From NCBI RefSeq assembly GCF_002304005.1, contig NZ_MRCQ01000015.1, positions 62,001 through 126,000 of the forward strand: 64,000 bases of DNA, written 5' to 3'. Positions 51,950-60,375 of the stretch are shown here, one piece after another. Each line of letters opens with the position of its first letter. Positions within the stretch are counted from its first letter, which is position 1. The translations under genes were made by a program, and so were the position numbers. The notes beneath the pieces are model-generated. The model had not been told where the DNA came from. It did not search any database and worked only from the letters and a program-made list of their open reading frames with translations. The stretch is from Flavobacterium sp. ACN6. GTDB lineage: Bacteria > Bacteroidota > Bacteroidia > Flavobacteriales > Flavobacteriaceae.

Positions 51950-51982
51950 AAAAAAAGCTGCAATATAATTGCAGCTTTTTTT
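51950..51982 (-). terminator. Terminator of the DoxX-type gene
   Basis: AAAAAAGCTGCAA, TATAA, TTGCAGCTTTTTT. Confidence 0.85.
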
Positions 51983-52009
51983 ATATTTATAAGGACTTTA
52001 ATCTAAGTA

Positions 52010-53110
52010 TTACAATTTCAAATCATCCACATCGTTATAATGTACTTTTTGAATAATTGTTCCGTCATGCACTACAACAATACTTGGATTTGCTCTTTCA
52101 ACCGTTTTTAAAGCTGTTCCGTCACAGAAATAGAAGTCTGTATCTAGATTATATTGTTTTTTAGCTTTTGCAATTTCATCAGCTCCAGACGCTGTCATCG
52201 CTATTACTTTATACCCTTTTGCTTTTGCATCTGCGCTTACTTTTGCTAACTTTTTCATTCCCTCAGGATTTGACAAATTTAAATCGTAAGTTACAAAAAT
52301 CAATAATTTAGGTTCTTTTAATAATTCTTCTTTATAATCAGAATCATCTTTTGTCATTGTAAAATCATGAATTGGCGGTACGTAACCTTCTGTAATTACT
52401 TTGTCTTTACGGTCAACGAAAGTTGCGCCTTCTGGAATATTCATTAAATCCTTCTCTGTAAATTCTTTATCAACGCCATTTACTTTGTAGATAAAAATCA
52501 TTTCCACAACAGACTTTGGAGCGCCTTCTGGAATTTCCATTCCTTTTTCAATGTTTGTTCCCACTTTATACGGACGGAAATCTTTGATCGGATTGTGATT
52601 TAAAACCCAAACTGCCATAAACACACATAAAACGATGCTGATCAAAGTGATGATATTGGTACCTAATTTTGAAAATAGAGGTTTTACTAATTTTTGATTA
52701 ATGAATAAAATCAAGATAAAGAAAAGTAAAACAACATCTTTTGTAAATGACTGCCAAGGTGTTAAATGTAAAGCATCACCAAAGCAACCACAGTCTTTTA
52801 CTACATCAAAATAAGCGGAGTAGAAGGTAAGGAAGGTAAAGAAAACAATTAAAAGCAATAGTGCCCAGATTGTCAATTTTGATTTGTATCCAACCAATAA
52901 CATTACACCTAAAACTACTTCTAAAATAACCAAGAAAATTGCTAAACCTAAAGCCAATGGCTCTAAAAATGGCATATTGAAAACCGGTTCGCTAAAATAT
53001 TCCGCTAATTTATAAGAGAAACCAACCGGATCGTTTAGTTTAATTAATCCAGAAATGATAAATAATACACCCACAAATAAGCGGGAGAATTGAGTACTGA
53101 TGTTTTTCAT
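52010..53110 (-). CDS. DoxX/MauE-like membrane protein with C-terminal thioredoxin-like domain (BT_3928 type)
   Basis: 366 aa. The N-terminal DoxX-like part (about 1-165) has four to five membrane helices, starting with RLFVGVLFIISGLIKLNDP, and contains the Cys pair KDCGCFGDAL near residue 105, as in MauE/DoxX-type proteins. The C-terminal soluble part (about 240-366) has a thioredoxin-like strand order (PKLLIFVTYDL, YKVIAMTASG, IVVVHDG) without a CxxC. The fusion is common in Bacteroidota and its role is not known; a membrane redox function is inferred. Confidence 0.8.
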   Translation of the reverse strand: MKNISTQFSRLFVGVLFIISGLIKLNDPVGFSYKLAEYFSEPVFNMPFLEPLALGLAIFLVILEVVLGVMLLVGYKSKLTIWALLLLIVFFTFLTFYSAYFDVVKDCGCFGDALHLTPWQSFTKDVVLLFFILILFINQKLVKPLFSKLGTNIITLISIVLCVFMAVWVLNHNPIKDFRPYKVGTNIEKGMEIPEGAPKSVVEMIFIYKVNGVDKEFTEKDLMNIPEGATFVDRKDKVITEGYVPPIHDFTMTKDDSDYKEELLKEPKLLIFVTYDLNLSNPEGMKKLAKVSADAKAKGYKVIAMTASGADEIAKAKKQYNLDTDFYFCDGTALKTVERANPSIVVVHDGTIIQKVHYNDVDDLKL

Positions 53111-53119
53111 GGGGAAAGT

Positions 53120-53215
53120 ATTAAAATTTTAAATTCCAATTTTTTAAATTCCAAATTCCAAAATCTCGTGGGAGAATTGGAATTTTGAATTTGTTTTTTG
53201 GAATTTCTATTTGTT
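53120..53215. repeat. AATTCCAA / TTGGAATT word repeat
   Basis: AAATTCCAATTTTTTAAATT and AATTCCAAATTCCAAAAT on the left, AATTGGAATTTTGAATTTG and TTGGAATTT on the right, forming a loose inverted repeat between the DoxX and DUF1599 genes. Similar words are at 2310-2350 and 4531-4575. Confidence 0.5.
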
Positions 53216-53749
53216 TATAGGATTTAGGATTAGAGCAAAAACAGAATAATTAATCATATCCTGATAATTAGCGTCAATGCCTTCAGAAACTAAAGTCAGG
53301 CCTTTATTATCTTCAATTTGTTTTACGCGAAGTAATTTCTGCAGAATCAAATCGGTTAAAGAACTTACGCGCATATCGCGCCATGCTTCACCGTAATCAT
53401 GATTTTTAGCTTCCATTAAGTCTTTGGTTAACTTTACTTTAGCATCATATAATTCGGTTGCTTTTTCAACATCTAAATCTGGCTGGTCAACAACGCCCAA
53501 TTCCAATTGAATTAAAGCCATGATAGAATAATTGATAATTCCGATAAATTCTCCTTTTTCATCTTCATCAACTTTACGGACATCGTTTTCCTGTAAACTT
53601 CTGATTCTTTGTGCTTTTATGAAAATTTGATCAGTCAATGACGGAAGTCTTAAAATTCTCCATGCACTACCGTAATCTTTCATTTTATTGATAAATAAGG
53701 TTCTGCAGACCGTAATTACATTATCAAATTCAAGGGAAGTATTCTTCAT
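53207..53749 (-). CDS. DUF1599 protein with internal duplication
   Basis: 180 aa, cytoplasmic and all-helical. Two copies of the same module are visible: KDYGSAWRILRLPSLTDQI (near residue 23) and HDYGEAWRDMRVSSLTDLI (near residue 116), each followed by a Glu/Lys-rich helix and an INYS strand-helix end. The DYG-AWR and SLTD-I elements resemble MazG/dUTPase-type all-alpha nucleotide-binding families, but that is my inference. The family is found mainly in Bacteroidota. Role unknown. Confidence 0.8.
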   Translation of the reverse strand: MKNTSLEFDNVITVCRTLFINKMKDYGSAWRILRLPSLTDQIFIKAQRIRSLQENDVRKVDEDEKGEFIGIINYSIMALIQLELGVVDQPDLDVEKATELYDAKVKLTKDLMEAKNHDYGEAWRDMRVSSLTDLILQKLLRVKQIEDNKGLTLVSEGIDANYQDMINYSVFALILNPINK

Positions 53750-53799
53750 TTATTGCTGTATATTTGCTAAAATTTCTTCAAAAATAAGGATTAAATTAA

Positions 53800-53972
53800 A
53801 GAGTTTCAAGTTTCATGTTTTCTTTGTTTCAAGTTTTTTCTAAACAAAGTGTTAACGGGCACAACTTGAAACTAGAAAATGGTTTAAAAGTTTCAAGTTT
53901 CAGGTTTCAAGTTCTAGAACTTACGCAATCTGCATCAACTTGAAACTTGAAACAAATAAAAACTTGAAACAA
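53800..53972. repeat. GTTTCAAGTTTCA / TTGAAACTTGAAAC word repeat
   Basis: Two short direct GTTTCAAGTTT copies on the left (53800-53840), a central unit around 53890-53910, and inverted TTGAAACTTGAAAC copies at 53938-53970, directly upstream of folP. Confidence 0.6.
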
Positions 53973-53973
53973 A

Positions 53974-54798
53974 ATGCTAATAAATTGCAAAGGCGAACTT
54001 ATAGATTTATCGATTCCTAAAGTAATGGGAATTTTAAATGTTACGCCAAATTCCTTCTTTGACGGAGGAAAATACAAAAACGAAGACGAAATTATTTCTC
54101 GAGTAGATAAAATGCTTTCTGAAGGCGCAGCATTTATAGATATAGGTGCCTATTCAAGCAAACCAAGTGCAGAATTTGTTTCGGAACAAGAAGAAATTGA
54201 CCGAATTGTTCCTGCCATTGAATTGATTTTAAAGTATTTCCCCAAAGCTTTATTGTCGATTGATACCTTTAGAGCCGAAGTTGCAAAAGCAAGCATAGAA
54301 AGCGGCGCAGCGATTATAAACGATATTGCAGCGGGAGAACTTGACGATAAAATGTTTGAGGTAATTGCAAAATATAATGTCCCATATATAATGATGCACA
54401 TGCGTGGCAATCCGCAGACGATGCAGAGTTTGACACATTATGATGATATTATAAAAGAGATGCTTTTTTATTTTTCTGAAAAAGTTAAAAAAGCAAGAGC
54501 TTTAGGGATTAATGATTTAATATTAGATCCTGGTTTCGGTTTCGCTAAAACAACGGATCAGAATTATCAAGTGATGCAGAAAATGGAACTTTTTAATTTA
54601 TTAGAATTACCAGTTCTAGTCGGGATTTCAAGAAAATCTATGATTTATAAAACTTTTAATACTACGGCACAAGAAGCTTTAAACGGGACAACATTTTTAA
54701 ATACCATTGCTTTGACAAAAGGAGCAAAAATATTGCGTGTTCACGATGTGAAAGAGGCTGTGGAATGTGTGACTTTGTTTGATAAACTATATTTATAA
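53974..54798 (+). CDS. folP: Dihydropteroate synthase
   Basis: 274 aa, typical. It joins 6-hydroxymethyl-dihydropterin pyrophosphate and p-aminobenzoate for folate synthesis, in the cytoplasm; target of sulfonamides. Landmarks: MGILNVTPNSFFDGGKY at about 18-34 (pABA/pterin loop 1), DIGAYSSKPSA (in place of the common GGESTRPG), SIDTFRAEVA, INDIAAG, MHMRGNPQTMQ and LDPGFGFAKT. The second loop, AYSSKP instead of ESTRPG, is the common form in Bacteroidota. It lies just before a lipoprotein gene. Confidence 0.94.
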   Translation: MLINCKGELIDLSIPKVMGILNVTPNSFFDGGKYKNEDEIISRVDKMLSEGAAFIDIGAYSSKPSAEFVSEQEEIDRIVPAIELILKYFPKALLSIDTFRAEVAKASIESGAAIINDIAAGELDDKMFEVIAKYNVPYIMMHMRGNPQTMQSLTHYDDIIKEMLFYFSEKVKKARALGINDLILDPGFGFAKTTDQNYQVMQKMELFNLLELPVLVGISRKSMIYKTFNTTAQEALNGTTFLNTIALTKGAKILRVHDVKEAVECVTLFDKLYL

Positions 54799-54819
54799 TA
54801 ATAAATAATCGCTTTGTTT

Positions 54820-54910
54820 GTCATTTCGACTAATCACACTCGAAACTCTGCAAAGATTGCCGATTTTCTATAAGGAAATACTAGTGTGATTTCTCCTTCG
54901 TCGAAATGAA
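54820..54910. repeat. Hairpin repeat TCATTTCGAC family
   Basis: TCATTTCGAC (54821-54830) matches GTCGAAATGA (54900-54909), and AATCACACT (54832-54840) matches AGTGTGATT (54883-54891). It lies between folP and the lipoprotein gene. Confidence 0.75.
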
Positions 54911-54936
54911 AAACTTCATTCAAAAAATAAATAAAC

Positions 54937-55587
54937 ATGAAATACATAAGCTTAATTATAATCTTTCTTTTATTGTCCTGCGAAAAAAAAGAAGATGTTT
55001 TACTTCCAAAATCAAACGTAACAATTGTAAAAGAAGTAGAAGATCTATCACCAATTTACATCTTTTTTAAAACCGAAGGAAAAGACACAATTGCAGACGT
55101 AAATCGAAAAAGCAGTATCATTTCAACCAATTGGATTTTGAATATTGACAAACGTCTGCCATTAAAACTGGTAATTCCGGAGGTAATGAAACTGCAGGAA
55201 AAAAAGAGAGCCGACAGCGCCCACAAAAACGAAAATGCCGAAAATTATTATTCCTATGCAGATTCCATCGGCAAGAATTTGGCCTTTTTACCTTTCACGA
55301 AAGTGTATTATAAAATGGAAAATGTCAGTAAAAATCTCAGTCAATTGTATTTTAGAAGAAACGGAATGATAGAATATAGAGGCAGAAAAACCTATGATTT
55401 TCCTAAAAATAATTTGAAACCTTTTTTAGATAGTCTAGTAATAAATCCAAAAGCTGAAATTATATTTTCTTATGATAAAAAGATGCTTTACGGAGATTAT
55501 ATTCAATGTAAAATCTTGGTCAAAACGATAGTTGATCAAAAGATTCCATTCGTTTTTATAAATGAAGAAAAAGAGTATATCTACTAA
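54937..55587 (+). CDS. Lipoprotein of unknown function
   Basis: 216 aa. Lipoprotein signal peptide with LLLSC (Cys15) followed by a Glu/Lys stretch. The rest is polar, with Tyr/Asn-rich regions (NAENYYSYADSIGKN near 100) and a C-terminal domain (IIFSYDKKMLYGDYIQCKIL) that resembles a small alpha/beta fold with one Cys. No family recognised. It is 138 bases downstream of folP with a hairpin repeat in between. Confidence 0.6.
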   Translation: MKYISLIIIFLLLSCEKKEDVLLPKSNVTIVKEVEDLSPIYIFFKTEGKDTIADVNRKSSIISTNWILNIDKRLPLKLVIPEVMKLQEKKRADSAHKNENAENYYSYADSIGKNLAFLPFTKVYYKMENVSKNLSQLYFRRNGMIEYRGRKTYDFPKNNLKPFLDSLVINPKAEIIFSYDKKMLYGDYIQCKILVKTIVDQKIPFVFINEEKEYIY

Positions 55588-55629
55588 CAATTTTACAATT
55601 AACCAGTAACCAATTAAAGAAATCGACGA

Positions 55630-55668
55630 TTTAACGATTAACCAATTAACCGATTAAACGATTAAACG
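55630..55668. repeat. CGATTAAACG-type word repeat
   Basis: Direct copies of CGATTAACCAATTAACCGATT and CGATTAAACG, the reverse-complement relatives of the words at 4141-4275. Directly downstream of rlmH. Confidence 0.6.
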
Positions 55669-56142
55669 TTACTGATGATGATAAGGTTCATTACGTAAAA
55701 TCGTAAACCCGCGATACAATTGTTCGATAAAAAATAAACGCACCATTTGATGTGAAAATGTCATCAGCGAAAGCGAAATTTTACCCTGCGCCTTGCTGTA
55801 AACCGTATCAGAGAATCCGTAAGGTCCGCCAATTACAAAAACAAGCGTTTTGATTCCCGAATTCATTTTCTTTTGTAGTTCTTCTGAAAAACCAACGCTG
55901 GAGAAGTTTTTTCCGTTTTCATCCAATAAAATCAATTGATCGGTTGGCGAAAGTTTCGACAGAATCAATTCGCCTTCTTTTTCTTTTTGCTGACTTTCAG
56001 ATAAGTTTTTTACGTTTTTGATATCGGGAATAATTTCTAAATCAAATTTGATGTAAAATGATAAACGTTTGGTATAATCGTCTATCAAAGTCTGAAGCGA
56101 TTTATTATCTGTTTTGCCAATGGCGATAAGTTTGATATTCAT
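55669..56142 (-). CDS. rlmH: 23S rRNA (pseudouridine1915-N3)-methyltransferase
   Basis: 157 aa, full length. SPOUT-fold methyltransferase acting on the 70S ribosome; it uses S-adenosylmethionine. The family's C-terminal trefoil knot is clear: LVFVIGGPYGFSDTVY near residue 100 and LSLMTFSHQMVRLFFIEQLYRG, ending YHH. It modifies the nucleotide that RluD (an rluD-type gene is at 5289 in this window) converts to pseudouridine, but the two genes are far apart. Confidence 0.95.
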   Translation of the reverse strand: MNIKLIAIGKTDNKSLQTLIDDYTKRLSFYIKFDLEIIPDIKNVKNLSESQQKEKEGELILSKLSPTDQLILLDENGKNFSSVGFSEELQKKMNSGIKTLVFVIGGPYGFSDTVYSKAQGKISLSLMTFSHQMVRLFFIEQLYRGFTILRNEPYHHQ

Positions 56143-56178
56143 TGATTATATTTTTTTGTCACGAATTTAAAAGATTTT

Positions 56179-56311
56179 AAACACATAGAAATATAGTTTT
56201 ACTTTGTCTTTAATAGACGTTTTACTAATTATAATACACATAGCTATGTGTAAAAGTTTGCTTTTTTGTAGCCTTAAGCAGAGTATAAAAAATCTATGTT
56301 TCTATGTGTTT
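56179..56311. repeat. AAACACATAGAAACATAG-type inverted pair (copy 1)
   Basis: AAACACATAGAAATATAG at 56179-56196 is matched by CTATGTTTCTATGTGTTT at 56294-56311, one mismatch. A shorter CACATAGCTATGTG palindrome lies between. Second pair at 61549-61703. Confidence 0.7.
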
Positions 56312-56349
56312 ATTTTTTATGAAAAGATTGATCCTTTTATAAGTGCGGT

Positions 56350-56652
56350 CTATTTTTTATTCTCAAAGACGGTTTCAAAATGTTCTACAATAGGAAATGG
56401 TTCGTAATAATGATGTAAAATCTTTTTCCATTCCAAGTAGGCTTCAGAATTTCTAAAACCTACGGTATGATCTTCAAGCGTATTCCAGTCTACCAATAAA
56501 AGATATTTGTTTTCAACTTCCAAACATTTTTCTAAACGATGCCCTATATAACCATCAATTGATGAAATGTATTGACTTGCTTTTGTAAAATCATTTTCAA
56601 ACTGATTTGCTAATTCTGGTTTTACAAATAGGAATGCGGCTTCTAGAATCAT
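56350..56652 (-). CDS. Antibiotic biosynthesis monooxygenase (ABM)-fold protein
   Basis: 100 aa. The ABM dimeric alpha/beta barrel pattern is clear: a starting strand MILEAAFLFVKPE, the helix ENDFTKASQYISSIDGYIGH, a strand KYLLLVDW and the closing FRNSEAYLEWKKILHHYYE. Such proteins are small cytoplasmic monooxygenases or heme-degrading or signalling proteins; no special residues can be pointed out. It is alone on the minus strand. Confidence 0.8.
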   Translation of the reverse strand: MILEAAFLFVKPELANQFENDFTKASQYISSIDGYIGHRLEKCLEVENKYLLLVDWNTLEDHTVGFRNSEAYLEWKKILHHYYEPFPIVEHFETVFENKK

Positions 56653-56689
56653 AATGTGATTTTTTTATCTGCTTGATCTGCTAAATCTG

Positions 56690-56870
56690 CGGGAAAAGAA
56701 TTATCTCTCGCAGATTCAGCAGATTTTTTTTATTTTTTTTTAAAATCCGTGAAGTGTATTTTTCATGCAGATTTACAGATTTAAGCAGATATTATTTTTG
56801 ATATTTGACCATAAAAAATCTGCGTTAATCTGCTTAAATCTGTTTAAGATCTGCGTGTAATTTAGTAAAG
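56690..56870. repeat. AATCTGC / GCAGATT word repeat
   Basis: Left: GATCTGCTAAATCTGCGGG, then CTCGCAGATTCAGCAGATTT. Right: CAGATTTACAGATTTAAGCAGAT opposed by ATCTGCGTTAATCTGC and TTAAATCTG. Upstream of the ABM gene and downstream of the deaminase. Confidence 0.6.
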
Positions 56871-56879
56871 ATAAGACAC

Positions 56880-58295
56880 TTAGTTTTTAGAAAATTTAGC
56901 TTCAAAAGTTTTAAACCTCGCATGCAAATCTTTCAATAATTGCTTTTTAACCGCTTCATCCTGAATAAAACTGTAATTAATACTGTTGTAAACATATTGC
57001 TTTATGGTTGCATACGAAACATCCTGATATCTTTTAGCCAATAGAACATATTGTTCCGTCATGTTGCTTCTTAAAATTCCCGCATCGTCTGTACTGATTA
57101 CAATTGGCACATTAAATTCTTTGTAAAGTGTAAACGGATGTCTGTTTTCTTTTACTTTCAAAATGAATTCGTTACTCACTAAATTGATTTCAATAGGAAT
57201 ATTGTTTTTTGACATGTATTTCAATAAATCATACGAATTAGCTTCATATGCAATATCAACCCCGTGGCCGATTCTGTTAGCGCCTGCAATATAAATGGCG
57301 TCGTTAATATGCCACGTTAAATCTTCGGGCTGCACCAAACCTAATGCCAATTCGCCTGCGTGAAGCGTGTATTTTACCTCTGGAAATTTAGAGTGACAGT
57401 ATTTGAACATCACCATGTGAAGCCAATAATCTTTCATTGAATTTGATCCGTGTTCTGGAGAAACGATATTTACGCCCGCAGTAAGTTTACTTTCGTTAGA
57501 AGAAATAAAAGCAATAACCAGATTTTTAAATAAATCAACTGGTTCCATAAAACGAAGAACAAAGTTTTGATAACGCATTGTAAAGCGTTCATCATCTATT
57601 TTTAAGTCTTTATGAAGTTTTGCTAAGAAATTGGTATTGAAATCTTCAGCATATTTTTTAGTGTCTTTTTTCTGAAGTGCTTTATATAAATCGTCTAAAA
57701 GTTTCAAAACCGCTTTTTCGTCTTTTTGAGTCGAAGCCTGACGCAATTTTATATTAAAATCAGTCAAATCAGAAACATTCATGTCGCAAGGAATCGTAGA
57801 TAATTGCGTTTCGATATAAGTAACATTTTCTGCAATGGCACGTTTTTTTAATTCGAGCATTCCTTCTGCAAAATGACCTGCAATAGTAGGTTCGAATTTC
57901 ATAAAAGAATCAAAAAACTGATCATCAGACGGAACAGAACCGTTATAATCTTTAACCGACCAAGTCTGCATAATCTGTTGTTCGTAATAATCTAATTTTC
58001 CGTTGTTTTTAAGAGAAGAGAAGGTTTGCCAATTTCCGTTTTCAGGTTTGGTTTTAGAAACAGCCATGGTTTCTAAATTCAAATAAAAGTCTTCTGCAAT
58101 GGCTCTTTCTAAAAGAGGTTCTGCATAAACTGATCCTGAAAAATGATGGTGTAAATCGCCTCCTTTTGGCATTTGTTGAAAAAAAGCTGTTAAGAGAGCT
58201 TCATTATTTCTGATTTTTTCTAAATAACTTTCAGCCGATTGAGAAAAGCCGATTTGTGCTATAAAAATACAGAAAAGCGTAATTATCCTTGTCAT
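56880..58295 (-). CDS. Exported adenosine deaminase (ADGF/CECR1-like)
   Basis: 471 aa with a signal peptide (IAQIGFSQ), unlike cytoplasmic adenosine deaminases of about 340 aa. Catalytic parts are complete: GGDLHHHFSGSVY near residue 45 (metal HxH), LHAGEL with His and Glu, RIGHGVDI, and STDDAGI with the Asp pair. The length and export resemble the ADGF/ADA2 group that works outside the cell. It would deaminate extracellular adenosine to inosine, scavenging purines. The upstream TATATTTG box at 58317-58324 is the likely -7 element. Confidence 0.85.
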   Translation of the reverse strand: MTRIITLFCIFIAQIGFSQSAESYLEKIRNNEALLTAFFQQMPKGGDLHHHFSGSVYAEPLLERAIAEDFYLNLETMAVSKTKPENGNWQTFSSLKNNGKLDYYEQQIMQTWSVKDYNGSVPSDDQFFDSFMKFEPTIAGHFAEGMLELKKRAIAENVTYIETQLSTIPCDMNVSDLTDFNIKLRQASTQKDEKAVLKLLDDLYKALQKKDTKKYAEDFNTNFLAKLHKDLKIDDERFTMRYQNFVLRFMEPVDLFKNLVIAFISSNESKLTAGVNIVSPEHGSNSMKDYWLHMVMFKYCHSKFPEVKYTLHAGELALGLVQPEDLTWHINDAIYIAGANRIGHGVDIAYEANSYDLLKYMSKNNIPIEINLVSNEFILKVKENRHPFTLYKEFNVPIVISTDDAGILRSNMTEQYVLLAKRYQDVSYATIKQYVYNSINYSFIQDEAVKKQLLKDLHARFKTFEAKFSKN

Positions 58296-58316
58296 ACTCT
58301 AAGTTTAAATTACATG

Positions 58317-58324
58317 CAAATATA
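58317..58324 (-). promoter_or_regulatory. Adenosine deaminase promoter -7 box
   Basis: TATATTTG on the minus strand 21 bases before the start codon; no clear -33 TTG. Confidence 0.45.
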
Positions 58325-58369
58325 CGAGTTTTCGGGGAGATTTGAAAATCGAATTTCTTTGTGTTGTTT

Positions 58370-58495
58370 TTTAACGCAAAGAACGCAAGGTTTTATCCCA
58401 GACATAGCTTAATACAAATGCAAAAGTTCGCAAAGCTTTGCCTAAAAAACTTTGCGAACTTTGCGTTATTCTTTGTGTGCTTTGCGGTAAAAAAA
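58370..58495. repeat. Dispersed hairpin repeat, AAAGTTCGCAAAG family (copy 2)
   Basis: AAAGTTCGCAAAG (58423-58435) and CTTTGCGAACTTT (58450-58462), followed by the same TTTGTGTGCTTTGCGG tail as copy 1 at 895-985. Preceded by ACGCAAAGAACGCAAGG. A TTAG-word stretch follows at 58500-58542. Confidence 0.7.
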
Positions 58496-58534
58496 AAAAA
58501 ACTTAGAACCTAGCATCTCAGTACCTTAGAACCT

Positions 58535-58819
58535 TTAGGAAAACAAAACATCCCTAATATCTTCATTCTTATCAAAAACACTTTTTGCAAAAGGACAAAG
58601 CGGAATAATTTTTAGATTGTTATTTCGCGCATAATCTACTGTTGCCATAAGTAGTTTTTTTCCAACTCCTTTTCCGCTGAATTCTTCGTTAACTTCTGTG
58701 TGGTCAATTATGAATTTTGAGTCTCCAGCCCAAGTGTAGGTCATTTTTCCAGCTTCTTTTCCCTCTTCTATAGCTTCAAAACAGCCTCTTTTTATGTCGT
58801 TTATTTGATTTATTTCCAT
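58535..58819 (-). CDS. Small GNAT-like N-acetyltransferase (YjdJ type)
   Basis: 94 aa, shorter than typical GNATs; it matches the short group with FIIDHTEVNEEFSGKGVGKKLL near residue 35, where GKGVGKKL is the acetyl-CoA loop, and IIPLCPFAKSVFDKNED at the end. The Cys and the YA-RNN helix also fit. Substrate unknown. It is the last gene of a minus-strand operon with OsmC and pirin genes, 6 bases after OsmC. Confidence 0.85.
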   Translation of the reverse strand: MEINQINDIKRGCFEAIEEGKEAGKMTYTWAGDSKFIIDHTEVNEEFSGKGVGKKLLMATVDYARNNNLKIIPLCPFAKSVFDKNEDIRDVLFS

Positions 58820-58825
58820 GATAAT

Positions 58826-59221
58826 TTATACTAATGAAGTTTCTATTTTAATTGTATTTACAAGTGTTTTATGAACAGGGCAGCTGTTTGCAATTTTTAA
58901 AATTCGTTGTTTTTGAGCATCGTCTACGTTTCCATTAATTAAAATTTTCGTTGAAAACAAAGAAACGGTATGTTCTTCATTTTTGTCAAAATCGACCCAG
59001 ATACTAATTTCTGAAACATCCCAGCCTTTGCGGTCAATATACATTCGCAATGTGATTAAAGTGCAGGAAGCCAAAGATGAAGCGAGAAGTTCAAACGGAC
59101 TAAAACCTAAATTTTTTCCGCCCATTTCCTGCGGTTCATCTGAGATAAGAATATTGCCCGTTTTAGATGTTATTTCAGTACGATATTTTCTTGTATCGAT
59201 TGTTGCTTTAATGGTGTCCAT
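58826..59221 (-). CDS. OsmC-family peroxide/thiol protein
   Basis: 131 aa, compact OsmC fold. Two conserved Cys: one in the SSLASCTLI helix (near residue 53) and one in IANSCPVHKTL (near residue 114). These are the peroxidatic and resolving positions in OsmC/Ohr. The partner genes (pirin and GNAT) are neutral with respect to stress. It probably reduces organic hydroperoxides in the cytoplasm. Start 3 bases after the pirin gene. Confidence 0.9.
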   Translation of the reverse strand: MDTIKATIDTRKYRTEITSKTGNILISDEPQEMGGKNLGFSPFELLASSLASCTLITLRMYIDRKGWDVSEISIWVDFDKNEEHTVSLFSTKILINGNVDDAQKQRILKIANSCPVHKTLVNTIKIETSLV

Positions 59222-59224
59222 AAA

Positions 59225-60106
59225 TTATTTGATTCTTGGTTCTGGTAATGGAACAAATTCAGTTTCGCCGGGAACTTTTGGAAAAGTCTGCGCTGTCCAG
59301 TCTGTTTTGGCTTTTTCGATTAGGTTTTTATCCGAAGAAACGAAATTCCAAAAGATAAAATGCTCTTCAGGAAATGGCTGTCCTCCGAAGATATAAACCG
59401 TAGAATTTGCAGCAATTTCAAACTCACAAAGCGTACTGTCGTTTGTAATCAAAATTTGTTTCGGATCGTAAACGTGTTCACCGCTTTTGATACTTCCTTC
59501 TAAAATATACAAACCGCTTTCGCCAAATAAATGATGTCCGATGTTGATTTTTTTAGCCTCAGTGCTTTTAATTTCAATAAAATACAACGGACTGTAAACC
59601 GGAACTGGTGATTTTTTGCCAAAAGCTTCTCCTGCAATTAATTTGTATGAAACGCCGTCTTCTTCCCAAGCCGGAATATCATCTGCCTCAACGTGCGTAA
59701 AATTCGGATCCATTTGCTCTAACTCTTTCGGAAGCGCAACCCAAATCTGCAATCCGTGAAGCATTTTGTCTGAATGTCGTAAATATTCTGGAGTTCTTTC
59801 AGAATGTACAATTCCTTTTCCGGCCGTCATCCAGTTTACGGCGCCTGGTTTTATTTCCAATTCGGTTCCTAAACTATCGCGGTGCATAATGCTTCCTTCA
59901 AACAAAAAAGTAAGCGTTGAAAGTCCGATATGCGGATGTGGAGGAACATCCATATTTTCATGATCACTTAAATGCGCTGGCCCCATATGGTCGATAAATA
60001 CAAATGGTCCAACGGCTCTTTTTTCACGGAAAGGCAATAAACGCCCTACCATAAAGTTGCCAATATTGGCAGCACGTTCTTCGATTATTAAACTAATATT
60101 TGACAT
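59225..60106 (-). CDS. Pirin-family protein
   Basis: 293 aa with two cupin domains. The N-terminal metal set is visible in PPHPHIGLSTLTFLFEGS and MHRDSLG, and GPFVFIDHMGP opens the protein. Pirins act as quercetinase or as redox- or stress-linked cofactors; the role here is not shown. It is the first gene of a three-gene operon (pirin, OsmC, GNAT) on the minus strand. Confidence 0.92.
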   Translation of the reverse strand: MSNISLIIEERAANIGNFMVGRLLPFREKRAVGPFVFIDHMGPAHLSDHENMDVPPHPHIGLSTLTFLFEGSIMHRDSLGTELEIKPGAVNWMTAGKGIVHSERTPEYLRHSDKMLHGLQIWVALPKELEQMDPNFTHVEADDIPAWEEDGVSYKLIAGEAFGKKSPVPVYSPLYFIEIKSTEAKKINIGHHLFGESGLYILEGSIKSGEHVYDPKQILITNDSTLCEFEIAANSTVYIFGGQPFPEEHFIFWNFVSSDKNLIEKAKTDWTAQTFPKVPGETEFVPLPEPRIK

Positions 60107-60265
60107 GGTTATATTTGATTTGAAAACAAAATTACAGCAGGCGTGCGTGTCTGTAACTTAATTTAGATTAAGAAACTTGTTTTTGGATTTTTTTCTGAAT
60201 TATAAAAGTAAGGAAAATAACGAATAATTCATTTCATTTTCGTTATTGTAAAATGAGTGTAATTT

Positions 60266-60340
60266 TTGTCAGACTGAGCGAAGTCGAAGTCCCGCAAAGT
60301 GATTCTGCATGAGTGACTTCGACTTCGCTCAGTCTGACAA
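60266..60340. repeat. GTCAGACTGAGCGAAG hairpin element (copy 2)
   Basis: GTCAGACTGAGCGAAGTCGA at 60268-60287 pairs with TCGACTTCGCTCAGTCTGAC ending at 60338. Loop sequence (CCCGCAAAGTGATTCTGCAT) differs from copy 1 at 4318-4393 but shares CCCG and ATCACTTTGCGGG-type words in inverse. Confidence 0.8.
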
Positions 60341-60375
60341 TGTTGATGAATATTTTATCCTTTGAAATTGCAGTA

